Assembly: GCF_964340395.1 (NCBI RefSeq)
Contig: NC_135566.1
Location: forward strand, 4,714,501 to 4,778,500
DNA length: 64,000 nucleotides
Origin: Glandiceps talaboti
Lineage: Eukaryota > Hemichordata > Enteropneusta > Spengelidae
Reading direction: 5' to 3'
Under the pieces are notes generated by a model. That model made no database searches. It had not been told where the DNA came from and saw nothing but the letters and a program-made list of their open reading frames with translations. The translations under genes were made by a program, and so were the position numbers. This document shows positions 44,163 through 57,116 of this stretch, piece after piece. Positions within the stretch are counted from its first letter, which is position 1. Every line of letters begins with the position of its first letter.

Positions 44163-47100
44163 CTGAAAAAGAATACTATCGTTATCACATAACGGTATAT
44201 AAAAACTTAGTAATTAAATTTCTACTCACAGTCAAAATATTTCTTGGAAGCGAATTCCAAATTTTCGCCAACATCTCATCAGCATCATCAGGGTTTAATA
44301 CAATGTCAATGGGCTATTTGTCATGTATCTCAGAAGAGATACTTGAAATGAGCTTGCGAGAAACAGCTGGGATCTCCATGCCTGCATCCTGGTTTAGGGT
44401 GGGATTCCTTTGATGAATACACATTGGATAATATTGATGAATAATATTTTGACTCTGTGAGTAGAAATTTCATTACTCTTTATGAAGCCAGAGTCCATGA
44501 ACATTCATTCTCACAGAATACAAAAACTTTCTTTCAACTATTATCATTTTAAAGGAACGGTTCAGGAGTACTTTATTTCTATTTCTTTATTTTTTTCATC
44601 AATTATGTAGAGTTTACTTTTTCCACAACATACTTTCTAAGTTACCGATTTTCAAATTTATCTAGACATTTGACCCCAGTTTTTTTTTTACTTTTGTAGC
44701 ATTATGGTTTATGAGTTAAATCTCCCAGGGTATAACCTGAACCTATTACCCAGCCCAGCCAAGTACCCTCCCCCCCCCCCCCACCCCCAGTTTTTGACTT
44801 TTGTAGCATGCTGGCTTATGGGTTAAATCCCCCCCCCCCTCTACAATTACAGTATTACAAGGCCACTATGGCTGCTTGTGCTTCGTTATAAATGCTAAAT
44901 TAGTTTTCAGTAGTCTTACCTCTCTGACAAGGAACTCCTCTTCCATTACTCTGTCTGATATATTTCGTAGTCTGTCCATGGTTTCATACAGACCCTGACA
45001 TCTACCCAGCTGGTCAGCTCTACCTAGCGTATATCTAAAGAAAACTAATGCTATCCGGAACAGTACTTTCACACCTACAACACAACAAAAGAAAAGTCAA
45101 TAATATTCCTTGTCATTTACATGAAATTTGCATTATCACTTGTAGAATTTGTGATGCAAACTTTTTTGAATGAGCAAGCCAATATATATTATTACAATAG
45201 CCAGTGTATCCTCATATGACAGACATCATTGTTATTGTTAGTCAAAATGAAAAATAGAAAGTGATGTCTTGCAAGTCACCACATAGTAAGGGATAGATGA
45301 ACACTAAAACTTGATTCATCACTAGAAATTACTCAATCTGATTAAAATCTGATCAAGGGGAAGTTCCTTAGAAGGTGGTCATCTGAGGTATAAACATAAG
45401 AGAACAGACAAGTACAGTAGACATAAATTATGGTAAATAAAGCGAATCTACCCTTCTTGATCTGATTTTAATCAGACTAGAGAAACCATCGCGTGTTGAT
45501 GGTGAGGTACACTAGCATAGAGAGCACATTGCCAATAGTTGACATTCATATACAGGAAAGACATGCCAGTGACAAACAGGGATTCTCTGTTTGCAGAATT
45601 TCAACTCTGCATCCAGGGATGTACCTAACTTTAATTTTAAAAGTAGAAAGTTAAGTTGAAATAGTACGTGGTACAGTAGTGCCTACAAGGAAAACCCATG
45701 AATCTGTCAAATAATGGCTATATTGTATTTAAACACAAATTCCTGAAATAGTTGCTGGCTAGAAATTGTTTTTGTCAGCTACCAGACTTTATCTACATCC
45801 CTGAGCATCTATAGACAGTTTGGTATATGTACTAATTATGTTAAAACCAATATCCCATGAATAACACTTTCTAACTTGTATCATGAGGAGAAACCTACCT
45901 TCACATAGAAACATGTCCATAACTCGAAGTACAGATCCCCTGAGTAGCGTTCATACATAAACACACATAAACCTACCTTCACATAGAAACATGTCCATAA
46001 CTCGAAGTACAGATCCCCTGAGTAGCGTTCATACATAAACACACATAAACCTACCTTCACATAGAAACATGTCCATAACTCGAAGTACAGATCCCCTGAG
46101 TAGCGTTCATACATAAACACACATAAACCTACCTTCACATAGAAACATGTCCATAACTCGAAGTACAGATCCCCTGAGTAGCGTTCATACATAAACACAC
46201 ATAAACCTACCTTCACATAGAAACATGTCCATAACTCGAAGTACAGATCCCCTGAGTAGCGTTCATACATAAACACACATAAACCTACCTTCACATAGAA
46301 ACATGTCCATAACTCGAAGTACAGATCCCCACGGTAATGTTCTTACATAAACACACATAAACCATTCAGTGGTATATAACATAGGGTCTACTTTCCACTT
46401 TTTCTGAAATAAATAAAACAATTTTAAGTTTAAACTTAGTCAAATATTTCAATGTTTTCTCTTTTTTCTTGAAATTGAATACATATACTGCCTTCTCTAT
46501 TTTCTATCAATTTACCACCTAAATATTTAATTTCCCAAATCCCAAGAAATGTAGGGAGTCTATGAAATATCGTGAAAAGACGCATACTGCTGTTACCATG
46601 GTGGAACTCAAAGTGTTGGCAGCTACAGTATTTTATGGTTAGAGCGCCACCTATGGCAAGTTTTGAAAATATCCACTGTGATGTTTGTCATCGAGGTGTG
46701 ACTCATAATTCAGTCATATATGTCATGTCACTTTACTCATAAATTCAAGCACTTGAACGACAATTTTTCTTACAACGGAATATTAAAATCAGTAAACTAA
46801 GCTTTCTTCAATAAATATGACATTTCAGTACATCGATTTACAAACAACTGACAGACCAGGAAGTGAACCAAGAATATAGAATAGTGGACAGCCTGTATAA
46901 CAAACACATTTGTATTCAAGCTAGGGAGATAGGGTTGGGATTGTGGTGAAATCTAAATGGTTAGGTTAGGGATGCGAAGAGTTAAGACTCCCTAGCATAA
47001 ACTTGATTTGTATCACCTTCAAGTGGACACTGATACAGATTTATTGTGATAAAATATAGTGCATTGGACAGTGTATACATTAGAGCCTATACATTAGAAA

Positions 47101-50100
47101 CATTAAGTATTGTGTTTAGATTTGAGACAATGTATTCCATGGATTTATGTCAATCCAAGAAAATTTAGAAATAATGAACTTACCAAATGTTTGTAGGTAT
47201 ATGGAAGGACTTTTCTTAACAATCCAAACAAGACGTCACCATCTACTTGGATGGCTTCTAGGCCAGGACTGAAATATCCCACCAAGTATTTGTCACAGAT
47301 AGATACCATCATCCAAAATGCTTGCTGTGAAAATATAACAATATTGTATTTAGTTAATGCATATGTTTCAGTTGCCATGGTAATGGTATGGATTATGAGT
47401 AAAATCAAATAGCAACAATGGAAGACATTTACCTCAGTATTGTACTGACTTAATACAGGGATGTAGATAAGGGTTGGTAACCAGCAAAAGCAACTGCCTG
47501 CTCCACAATTTTTTTGCCAGCTACTTTTTCAGAAATTTGAGTTTTAACATTGTTGTTTCAACCACTATGAATCCATTGTTGAGCATACATACGGGTCTCC
47601 CCATGGGTTATATATATCGCTTACTTTTCCAATTTTACCTGCTACGTTTAAAATTAGCTATATCCCTATTAGAACCTCAATCAAACGGCCACAATTGAAG
47701 ATTTATCTAAAGGAATACTGCACAGGTGTAGCACCTCAAAAATAGTATAGAATCACTTTATTTATAAACAACCTATGTACAACCTATTACGTTACTGTTT
47801 TCATTACATTTTTCCCAGTGTGCATTGCATACGCATAGACCCCCTGTTTAATAGTGCATACACATTGAAAATTAATGCATATACACATAGTTCTATGTAA
47901 AGATCTTTGAAATGATGGTGTGAACATATTTTATTTAAAGAGGCCTGTCTCAACACCATCAAAACACCATTTTTCCACAACTTGTAAGCTGATATTGCTG
48001 TCTACAAAACATCTTGACTGTAACATGCTATCATCTTTACAAAATACTGTATATAGTTGCCTGCACTATTATAAAAGTTACAAATAGCAATAGTAAGGCA
48101 TCATCTACACAAACCCGTCTGTACATGCTCAAATGTGAGACAAAATGTCTGTCTAGATTTGAATTTTAATGCTAACTCTAACTGACATTTGAAGTTTTAG
48201 TTGTAATTATCAAGGTTGATGGAAAACACTTTGTTATTTATGCGTAGGGCCGATACAATAATTGCTTCCTTAAAACTGCATAAATTATGATTTCGTTATA
48301 TGTATTACTCACATTTTTGTATAATCTCGAACACTAATCATGTTACTGAAATGACATTCTGTAAGATCAAGTATATGATTAAATGCTTTATGTTTCTTTT
48401 AAACCCTTGCCTTGTATGCCATGGAAAACCACAAACAGAATTATATAAAGAATTAGGATTTTGTTTTGTGTATTACTCACATTTTGTATAATCTCGACCA
48501 CTAATTATATGTTACTGAAATGATATTCTGTATTAAGATCAAGTACATGACTATATGCTTCTATGTTTCTTTTAAACCCTTGTACGCCTTGGAAGACCAC
48601 ACACAGCATTATATAAAGATACCAGTTCATACAATCTGATGCCCTTAATTACAATGTAAGATAAATAGTGAAATGAAGATGGATTCAGATAATGTAAATC
48701 TGGACATTTTCAATAACATGATCATATTTTCAACTAGAAAACAAAAACCAAAAATATGTAGTGACTATTTGAAATATCTTCTTGTACATGAACACGATAT
48801 ACCAACATAACATTGTATGCCAAGGTTTGAGATTGATGTGTATTCACAATGTTACATACAGTTACATATACATCAAATTTGATGAGTAATTAGCAGTTCA
48901 ACAAATTCCACTATTTTGATTATATAAGTATAAATTGTATTGACAGGACTATGTTACTATTGACCTACTGTAAATTCTAATGAATTGACTCAGACAATCA
49001 CATTAAACACAATACATTCACTGGACCATTCTACTTCAATACAACCATGCAACTGAAATATATCTAAAACAAATACTTTCTGTGAAACAGTTGAATGTTT
49101 ATAGCCCAGAGATTTGGCTCTATGGCTCCATATTGGTTTAGTATATAGTCAAACTAGATAGCCAAGTCTCAAGGCCCGAGGCACCAACTATTAACTCAGA
49201 GTCATAGACAATCAATGGAAAAACCTAGATACCAAGTATAATTACAGGGCTAAATACAAGCAGAACAGAATTCCAGACCAGATGGATCTGAACATATAGG
49301 CTGAAAAGCCTGCATTCAGAAAATACCTAAGTAAACCCAAGTAAAGTAAATATACTAGTTCGTCATATTCGGCATAATTTTTTTTCTTTGCAATTTGAAT
49401 TGATACACTGCAATGTATTCAATGCAGGTATTTTTTAGTGAAATGGTTCGTGGTATATTCCAATGTCATCAGTTTTTTTCAAATTTGAATTTATACAATG
49501 TCTGTAATAATTATTTTTTGTGTGTGATATGGTTCATGGCATAGTGGGCATATTTTTTTAATTATCACATTAAAAATGTATGAAAAACAAGTATAATGCT
49601 GTGACATGGTTTTTACTTTTAATAATGCATCAATTTTTTCAAATTAAAATTGACATACTGAAATGTATCTATGTTTGTCTTTTAATAGCTCAATTTCCAA
49701 TTTCATAAAAAAACCATGTTTATTTAACAGGGAATTAATACCTAGTATAAACATTGAATATAACAGCCATAATATTGTGTATTCATGGCAACTAATTTGA
49801 TAACTCCTTCTTGTTTGCATAGTAACTATTATTATCTCTTTCCTGTCTGTATGCCAATGCACTTCACAAATTGTCACTTCCTTTGCTGACTTATCTAAAA
49901 GGCACATTCATAAACATTACTAAATTTTATCAGAGTTCTACTACCTTGTCATCCCATCCCAAATATTCTACAAATATTTTAATACATAGCAGCTTTTTAA
50001 TTAATTTCTCAATTATTTTTAAACAATATTATAAATTTTCATGCCTACTTTATCTAGTACTAGTGACAGATAAAAGCAAATACATGTATGTGACAAAAGC

Positions 50101-53100
50101 AACCATATTCTTTCTAAATTCATCAACATTCTAAAATTACTCTTAATGAAATGGATCATCAGTATTTGATATCCATACGTATGCTGTGCATGACTACTAA
50201 TGCTAAATGTCATGTAAATAGATACACAATACATATCATGCAGTGTCCTAGATCCAATGAAGAGACACACTGGTAACCCCTAGCAACAGTAACCCCTAGT
50301 AACAGTATACTCAGCTGTATTCCTGTGCTCATTTCAAACATTATGACATCCCCTATGCTATTCCTTGAATAAATTGAATTAATAGTAAGACTCTTTCCTT
50401 TGACATTCTTACAAACATTTCATTTAATAATTCAGATATATAGATTAATAGATAGATGAAAGCAGTATCTCACAAACTACTGACTTCCTTTCTAAATAAA
50501 AATACTGCTCAGTCAATTGCCCTGTACACCTGACTTCCTCACTATGTAAAAGTACTACTTGTAGTTCCCTTCCAAGTACCTATAGACTTCCTTTGTGTGT
50601 AACTGTCCAAGCATTTAATTCATGGACAAAGAATGGATTGCTCCTACAAAGAAGTACAGCTAAGCAGTTAACAGTCAGTACAATCAACCTACTGAAGAGT
50701 TGAATATCACCATTTATTGAAAATCAAATTGTACACACCACCACACTTTAATACCTATATATCTAATTACGTACAGTTTCTGGTGTGAAATAATAGCTTT
50801 CAGTAATATATGAGTTATTATCAAAAACTGAATGTACCCCTTGTATCGGTAACCATATTTACCTGAAAATTAAACTTATTCAAATCTTTCATAACATTGC
50901 CCTATGAAAGCTTGTTTCTAGTCCTTGTTAAAAGATATTATTATTATCATTATCATTTTTATTAAAACTTTATTATTGACATGTACGCCACAGAAGAACA
51001 AAAACAGACCACAATACGGCTTAAATATTACATCACATCAAAATACAAACAGCAAAATATTACAAAAGGTATTCTAAAAGAGAGAAAAAATCAATGTAAA
51101 ATGATATAAGTAATTTAGAGTTCATCAATTTTTTTTATTTTACCATAGAGCTAGCAAAGTATTCACTAGCCACTATAGATTCTAAAATGGGTTAACTCTT
51201 ATATTAAAACCATTTTCAACTCTAAATTTACTCTATCTAAAAAATTGTATGTGACCACTGGCTTGTTTCTTGATTTTAAAACAGAATGTGTTTGAGTTTT
51301 CTTCAGCACGGTAAACACTAACAGTTTGAGACTTTTATTAGCAAGGCATACACTACTTAATATTCTACAATATTGTACAATTGGTGAATTTCACTATGTC
51401 AAAATTAAATATACAATATAATTACATTCCATCATCGTCAACCTCCAATTACATTATTTATTTTAATTTCTCACATTCATTAATTTTTAAACAAACCTTG
51501 AAAAAATATTAAATTTTCAATGGACACTGTGAAATGTGTTGTTTTTTAAGTTTAAGGTCAAGATACAGAAGGCAATGTGGTGAGCAACACACTAAACACA
51601 TAACTAATTGTTCCATGAACACAATAAATTGCAGGGCTTTGCAATGTCGTCAGCTTTGTTGTAAGAAATGCGACATATCCGATTTTCTGCAATTTGTCAC
51701 AAGTTGCTTCTCATGTTGGTCAGTGAACTGCCCCATTTACACAGTCAGTCATAGTTAGAAGTTATGAATATTTATGTTAACTTTGTTCTGTTATTGTATA
51801 TGCATGTCTGCACACTTCAATAAGACTGTGTTTCCATGGCAAGGACTTCCATTGAACAATGAATGAGTAACAAGTTTCCACTTGGTATTTATCAGTGATC
51901 ATACATAATCAATGTGATGTAAATTACGAAATGACACTCAAGAATCAAAAGTTTACGAAAATGTCTACGGTGGCATTCCATTTTTAAATATCAAAACCAC
52001 TGATACAGATACAAAATTGACAAGAATACACCTTGACCTATGAAATGCCCTTGAATATTGTATTTTTTTTTTTAATTGATTCCCTACTATCTCAAGGTGA
52101 CAACTTAGTATGTTATCATCTCTGAGCAATCCATGTAAGAAGGCTTTGGGCTAAAACTTCCTGCATGGCTTGAAAGAAAAATTCTTAATGTATACGTGAC
52201 AACAGCTTCATTGACTGCAAGGTACCAGGTGTGTACTGACTGTGTAATCAGATAAAGGTAGCAATGTTCTATTCATATCCCTCTCACAAGATTCTCTGAC
52301 TGCTGGGCAAATATTCTACGTTTTTACATCTTGGTTAATTCAGAATCCTATATACTGAATGAGATTCACCCCTTCCGGCTATACACATTGTACAAGATAT
52401 TATCTTCCTCCAGCTGAACGCAGGATACAATACTTGGTTGATGGTAAAATACATGTAGATTTGGGCTTACAAAATGTGTGGCTAAAACTTATGCCAAAGT
52501 CAACATTAATTTTTGTGTAAGACTATAAATGTAAAATGAAATTAACTACAGATAGAGGAAAAAGGCATATTTGTTGTATATCTTACTTTCTATATCAATC
52601 ATTCATATACAAGTTGTCTGTTTCTAGATGCATACCATGACTGACTGTTCCTCAAAACTCTCTCTTTGAAAGCTTATTTTCTATTTCAATTATTTTCAGC
52701 AGTGTTGACAATTCCAATTTCTTCCAATAAATTCAACAAATAACAACTGTCAAAATCAAGACAAATATACATATATACAGCTAGTATATGATGAAGACCA
52801 AAATTTCCTTCTGAGAAGCATGTAGTGATGTACATTAATTATTGGGAAGGTACCTGGTGCATTGTATAGCATGGTTCAACCCCACACAAGGTGCATACTC
52901 AATTCACTCTTTGAGTTTAAAGGGTCATTTTTCAAGCATTCTATAACCAGCTACAGAGTCATTTCCAGGATTGTCTAAGTAAATCGAACTAGCAGATTGC
53001 CTTTTGACTCAATGAGATTGCACGATTACCTGTCAAAGCTATTGGCATTTTCAACATCTAATACCTAATCCGTGATAATATAAGAATCGAGTTTCTGAGT

Positions 53101-56100
53101 AGTAAATTACATTTTTTACGGAATTTCCAGGGTAGCTTGTAATGCCCAGACTTGCAACATATGATTTCTACTCACACTGCTGTGAATAAATTAAATAGTA
53201 CAATACACTCACCTCAACTGGCATATGCATAAGTAATACAGCAGCTATAGGAGCCTGTGCCTGACAGTAGCCATCCCTTGGATTGTGTATACTGTATGCT
53301 TTAAGTACCCTGTATAAATCTTGTTGACCATAACCACCTCTCTCGGCAAACATTTCATGCCATGGAAACTGACGATGTATGTCTCGTTCTATTTCATCAA
53401 CCCAGCGGGGATTTCCAGGCATTGCATCAATTTCCTGTATTTCAAAAGAGATAGTTAATAAACACAATCATATAACATTACTTTCCATGTCCTGTACTTG
53501 AAGGCAAAATGACAGACGTAATCACTGCTTCAACTGTCTCACCGCTATGCTGTGATTAATTTCAAGAAAATGAAATGAGATGATAGTATCAAGTCATTTT
53601 GTTTGAAAACTGAGAAACAGCCATACTGATTCTCTGTATTGTAATTTTGTGATAGTCTGGGGGTCTCTCAAGAAGTATGATGTGGTTATAAAAGGTGTGC
53701 ATTCTATATAATAACATAGAACAATTTATGAATAATTTATTTCATGGAGTTTTGTAATTTTGGAACAAAGGTGTGATAATTTTCAATTTTAACTTAGCGG
53801 CACTTCTTGATACTAAGGGGACCCAAAATACTAATTTTCACTAATCCTGGATAACTAAAGTTAAGACGTTCACATCTTACACGCAACTGCCTCAGTATTA
53901 TTTGGGCAAAGGTTCAGGAGCTATGAAGCTCCTTACTTTGTTGATTTCCCATGATGCCTCATCACCCCCAATGTACAGCTGAAAGGTCTCTCCTCTGCCA
54001 GATATGTCAATTTTCATAACTACATTTTATGAGAGGTTATACAATGCAGAGTTGTTAGAAATGACTTTTCTGTGTTTTCCTAAACATATTAATCCTGTTT
54101 TACCAACTTACAGTGGTTTTTTTTGAGTGATAAATATCCCGACTTCCCCAGGTAGAAAGAGGTTTAACAAATGAATCTCAGATAAAATCAACCACACTTG
54201 TGTTCATCGTTTAACAACACCGTTAATTTTAATGTTAAACCTATAAATATAATAATGAAAATATTAATTAGACGATTTTTCTCTAATATCAAGGTTGTCC
54301 TTGCCGAATACAGTGTCAAATGTTTTAAATAACCATTAATAATAAGTATCATTTTGATATTGCAGTCTCTACTAATAGGTCTACGTGAATTGTGGATGCA
54401 TTTTTATTTTCAAACAATAATATCATTAGTCATGTAATAATAACATCACTCATCTTCATTGACCTGTACACTATGACATGGACAGTCCACAGCATGGTGG
54501 ATCACAAAAACTAAAACCACTAAAATCATGCAAAGTGTAAATGAAATTTCCACTACATTAAAATGTAAAGTTTATTTGCAAATGGCAATATGTTGTTAAC
54601 TTTACTATAGACTCGTTACATATTATCTAAACTTCTATATTAACACTTGACAGCAAACACTGCATACAATACAGCCCCTATTTGTTTAACTGTAAACAGA
54701 TGTTGGCACTTTGTTAGAGACAATTCAACAAATACAGCAGCAGTCAAAACAACATATGTGCCACATAATACCACTTGTCAATTATTTTTAATGTATAGAC
54801 TAAATAAATAACTGTATTTCATGAATCGAATGTCTTTGTATCTTAACATGGAAATTTGTTGAACTAGCAACTATTGTGTATAGATGTATATAAAAGAAGA
54901 ATAAGGCAGACTCCTGTATTTTTTATTCCCTTTGGGGTTGGCCTGGCTGACCTCAACTGTACATGTACGTCTGTAACAGAGTAATAATCTACAGACTACT
55001 ACAATGTTATAATGCCATGATAGATATCTGTTAGGGATCTCTGTTAGGGCATACACCTTTATACTGAGCTAACTCTATGGTTTGAATTACTGCAGATATA
55101 CATGTTTCATACCAAGGCAAGGTTACCATTATAATACAATGTAAATACTAAGGGAAGATCGCACGGTGGCACACAAACGCAATAAAGCCTCTAAAGGAAC
55201 TTCACTCGTTAAAGGGAGGGAGTCTGGTTTCAATGTGATTGCTGAACTTCATTTTTGTACTTCTAACCAATACAAATTTAGTTTCAAACCTTCAATAATA
55301 ACAGGTTCTGTATTTACTACTGAGATGTTGATTACATTGTAAAATTTACGGCTAATGTGTTATACAGTACTGGGTTTTCATTAATATTTTAAATGTGTTT
55401 ACTATGTTTTTACATTGCACTGATCGTAGTGATGTGACTGCTACAATATTCATCATGGTTTACATCATATATAAACTGTTGATGTCATACTTGTAAATGT
55501 TCATTTAAGGGGAGGGGGAGGGGGGAGGGAGGGGGTTTGGCCTGTATGAACAAAGTTCATTTATTCAGCTTGTGTGACATTGCGTGATTGTCCCTAAACT
55601 TGTCTATTACAGCAAAGTGTACAATTATCACTAGTCTGAGTTAAAAGTAAGTCTTACACTCACATCAAATTTTCCTTTGTTTTTATCCATCAATGCCTTG
55701 CTTCCCGACAGATACTGCCATGCTCTAGCTCTCAAAGCTGGAGGAATACCTTTCCGGCATCTTTGCTTTACCTAGACACAACAAAGAAATCAGAAACCTC
55801 AATATCAACATCAACATCAACATATATGATTCAATTCTTATAGACTTTGACCACCTAGGCCTGTCATTCAAATAACAATCAATTTGATTTCTTGGTCAAC
55901 ATCTTAACTTCCAATCCATGTACTACACACACCTTACTATACATGTAGGCTTGCATGAGAATATGAAAAAACCCCATGATGTGTTTGTGCAAGTATTGCG
56001 TACTCGGGGTATTTGCACGAGCGCTTGCCATGTTCTTTGCAGCAGTACTTTCTCAAGCATAGCGAGTGAAAGTGCAGCAGAAAACACTGCAAACACGAGT

Positions 56101-57116
56101 TCTGTTATTATTACATGTTTATTCAAAACACCAAATTTCTGTAAAAATGACACTATGTGATCACACGCTTTTGAGTAGAACGAATGATTGCATCCTCACT
56201 TGCATATCATTTACACACAGGTATGCAATAATTTTTTCAGAATTGCACTGACGTGCTAATATCACTTGTATGTGCGTGCACAGGTACAAGTAATCTCTGG
56301 TACATATGTAATAATAAGTTGACCTTCTTGTTCTATTTTGACCATCTTACATAAGGTAAAATGTTATTACAGGTACTGAGAATTTGGTGATCCACATATG
56401 GTATTAGTACATGAATACAATTAACTTATACTGTTTGCAAGGCATCCACAAGACCCATACTAAATCTGAACTTTAATTCTGCAGTTATCTTTGGCACAAA
56501 ATAATGATTAATCAAACTACGAATAGAGTTAGGATTGAAAATATTGTCCCGTTTCATGTCACTTGATGTTGAATCAAAGTTGCAAACATATATATGTCTT
56601 CAGTTTACTCAGACACTCATCTTGAAAAACTACAGTACAGTGACTGACTTGAGTTGGAGCAAAGAACTCTAGAGTTGAGGGACACGTCTTTGTCACAAGG
56701 TACCATCAAGATACTGAGTGAATATATGTGTATTTTGAAGGCCACAAAGTCTTTTTTAATGGCGACGAGAGAAATATAACATTGTTCAATATTGATAAAG
56801 GACACCTTTTCCCTATTTTTTTGAGTAGTCATGGTCTGTCAGGTACCTAGAACACACACACAAAGTACTGTCACTTGTGATTTATTAGTGAAGAAATACT
56901 AGAACAGTATATACTATTACTTGGAAATACCACTAGACACTAGAGGGCACTGTCTACTTGTAAGGTTTATTGGCAAACTTTGTTCTGATTGTGGAATAAC
57001 ACGTTAGCCTATTCACCTTTTTAAATCTCTTGCTCATCCACAGATCCCAGTTATCCAGCATCTCCAACCATTTTAACTCTCTCTTGCGTAGAATATCAAC
57101 TGGTAATGATATGTCT
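43890..57116 (-). CDS. TBC1D10: TBC1D10-family RabGAP (5' exon(s) not found)
   Basis: Seven exons join in frame: 57017-57116, 55664-55771, 53213-53434, 47184-47324, 46289-46403, 44920-45074 and 43890-44162, about 370 residues to the stop. They cover the segment before the TBC domain ([20 protein letters not shown]), the whole TBC domain and a short basic, Ser-rich C-terminus. Catalytic fingers are present: Arg in [10 protein letters not shown] and Gln in [12 protein letters not shown]-like family words include [26 protein letters not shown] and [13 protein letters not shown]1D10 (EPI64) proteins stimulate GTP hydrolysis by Rab27, Rab35 and other Rabs and act in membrane traffic and at the cortex. 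The invertebrate gene is probably the single counterpart of vertebrate A, B and C, with a much shorter tail. Odd: exon 5 has spawned a tandem array with extra splice donors, and RVWDMF of relatives reads RVMDMF here. Confidence 0.92.
44163..44919. other. Last intron of TBC1D10
   Basis: AT-rich with two poly-C runs (near 44770 and 44832), each beside a copy of TTTTGTAGCATGCTGG or TTTTGTAGCATTATGG, so a short diverged duplication of about 120 bp. No coding sequence. Confidence 0.5.
44920..45074 (-). CDS. TBC1D10: TBC1D10 exon: end of TBC domain
   Basis: Encodes (G)[17 protein letters not shown], then [18 protein letters not shown] and EEEFLVRE. It matches the GVKIIFRVGLVLL and ACQGxYET segments of TBC1D10. 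Acceptor GTTGTAG, donor GAG|GTAAGA. Confidence 0.93.
45336..45476. mobile_element. Inverted-repeat element in a TBC1D10 intron
   Basis: TCTGATTAAAATCTGATCAA (45337-45356) is complementary to 45454-45475 with one change. About 95 bp lies between, with no ORF. Confidence 0.6.
45891..46362 (-). repeat. 78-bp tandem array containing an exon end and splice donor, 6 copies
   Basis: Units begin (plus strand, at CTACCTTCAC) at 45895, 45973, 46051, 46129, 46207 and 46285. The five lower copies are identical. The sixth is the true exon end of TBC1D10 and differs only at six positions within a 14-base stretch. Each unit holds 73 bases of exon and the GTAGGT donor. Read in the exon frame, every extra copy contains TGA where the exon has AGA. 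Confidence 0.95.
46289..46403 (-). CDS. TBC1D10: TBC1D10 exon with tandemly copied 3' end
   Basis: 115 bp, phase 0 to 1: [20 protein letters not shown], then [18 protein letters not shown]. Acceptor ATTTCAG, donor AAG|GTAGGT. The last 73 bases and the first five intron bases form the unit of the downstream 78-bp array. Confidence 0.93.
47184..47324 (-). CDS. TBC1D10: TBC1D10 exon: central TBC helices
   Basis: 47 codons, phase 0-0: [20 protein letters not shown], then [20 protein letters not shown] and PYTYKHL. Acceptor TTCACAG, donor TTG|GTAAGT. Confidence 0.94.
47325..53212. other. Large TBC1D10 intron
   Basis: AT-rich with no supported exon. It holds a 168-bp tandem duplication near 48.3-48.6 kb and loosely repeated AT-rich units near 49.37-49.66 kb (CAAATTTGAATTTATACAAT-like, about three copies). 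Confidence 0.5.
48301..48625 (+). repeat. 168-bp direct tandem duplication
   Basis: GTATTACTCACATTTTTGTA at 48302 recurs as GTATTACTCACATTTTGTAT at 48470. The copies stay alignable to ATTATATAAAG with about 10 percent difference and small indels. Confidence 0.85.
53213..53434 (-). CDS. TBC1D10: TBC1D10 exon: catalytic Arg and Gln fingers
   Basis: 74 codons, phase 0-0. [10 protein letters not shown] carries the arginine finger (IxxDxxR) and [20 protein letters not shown] the glutamine finger (YCQ). An enzymatically active GAP is expected. Confidence 0.95.
53435..55663. other. TBC1D10 intron
   Basis: No exon, RNA gene or array is seen. A purine-rich GGGGAGGGGG run lies at about 55510-55535. 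Confidence 0.5.
55664..55771 (-). CDS. TBC1D10: TBC1D10 exon: start of TBC domain
   Basis: 36 codons, phase 0-0: [20 protein letters not shown], then [16 protein letters not shown]. The [12 protein letters not shown] block is TBC motif A. Acceptor GTCTAG, donor GAT|GTGAGT. Confidence 0.92.
55850..56375 (+). repeat. Interspersed repeat split by about 330 bp
   Basis: 55850-55915 and 56305-56375 match the two halves of 39235-39412. The intervening segment has no counterpart there and includes GC-richer sequence (GCGAGTGAAAGTGCAGCAGA near 56060). Confidence 0.65.
57017..57116 (-). CDS. TBC1D10: TBC1D10 exon upstream of the TBC domain
   Basis: Acceptor TTTACAG, donor AAG|GTGAAT. Encodes [20 protein letters not shown], then [13 protein letters not shown]. 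It begins with one base completing a codon from an unfound upstream exon, so the true start lies above 57116. Confidence 0.88.

Noticed and set aside
45881-46294. 137-codon ORF with a perfect 26-residue repeat
   Set aside because: It exists because the 78-bp array is a multiple of three. The real TBC1D10 exon uses another frame of the same DNA, and this frame has no family match.
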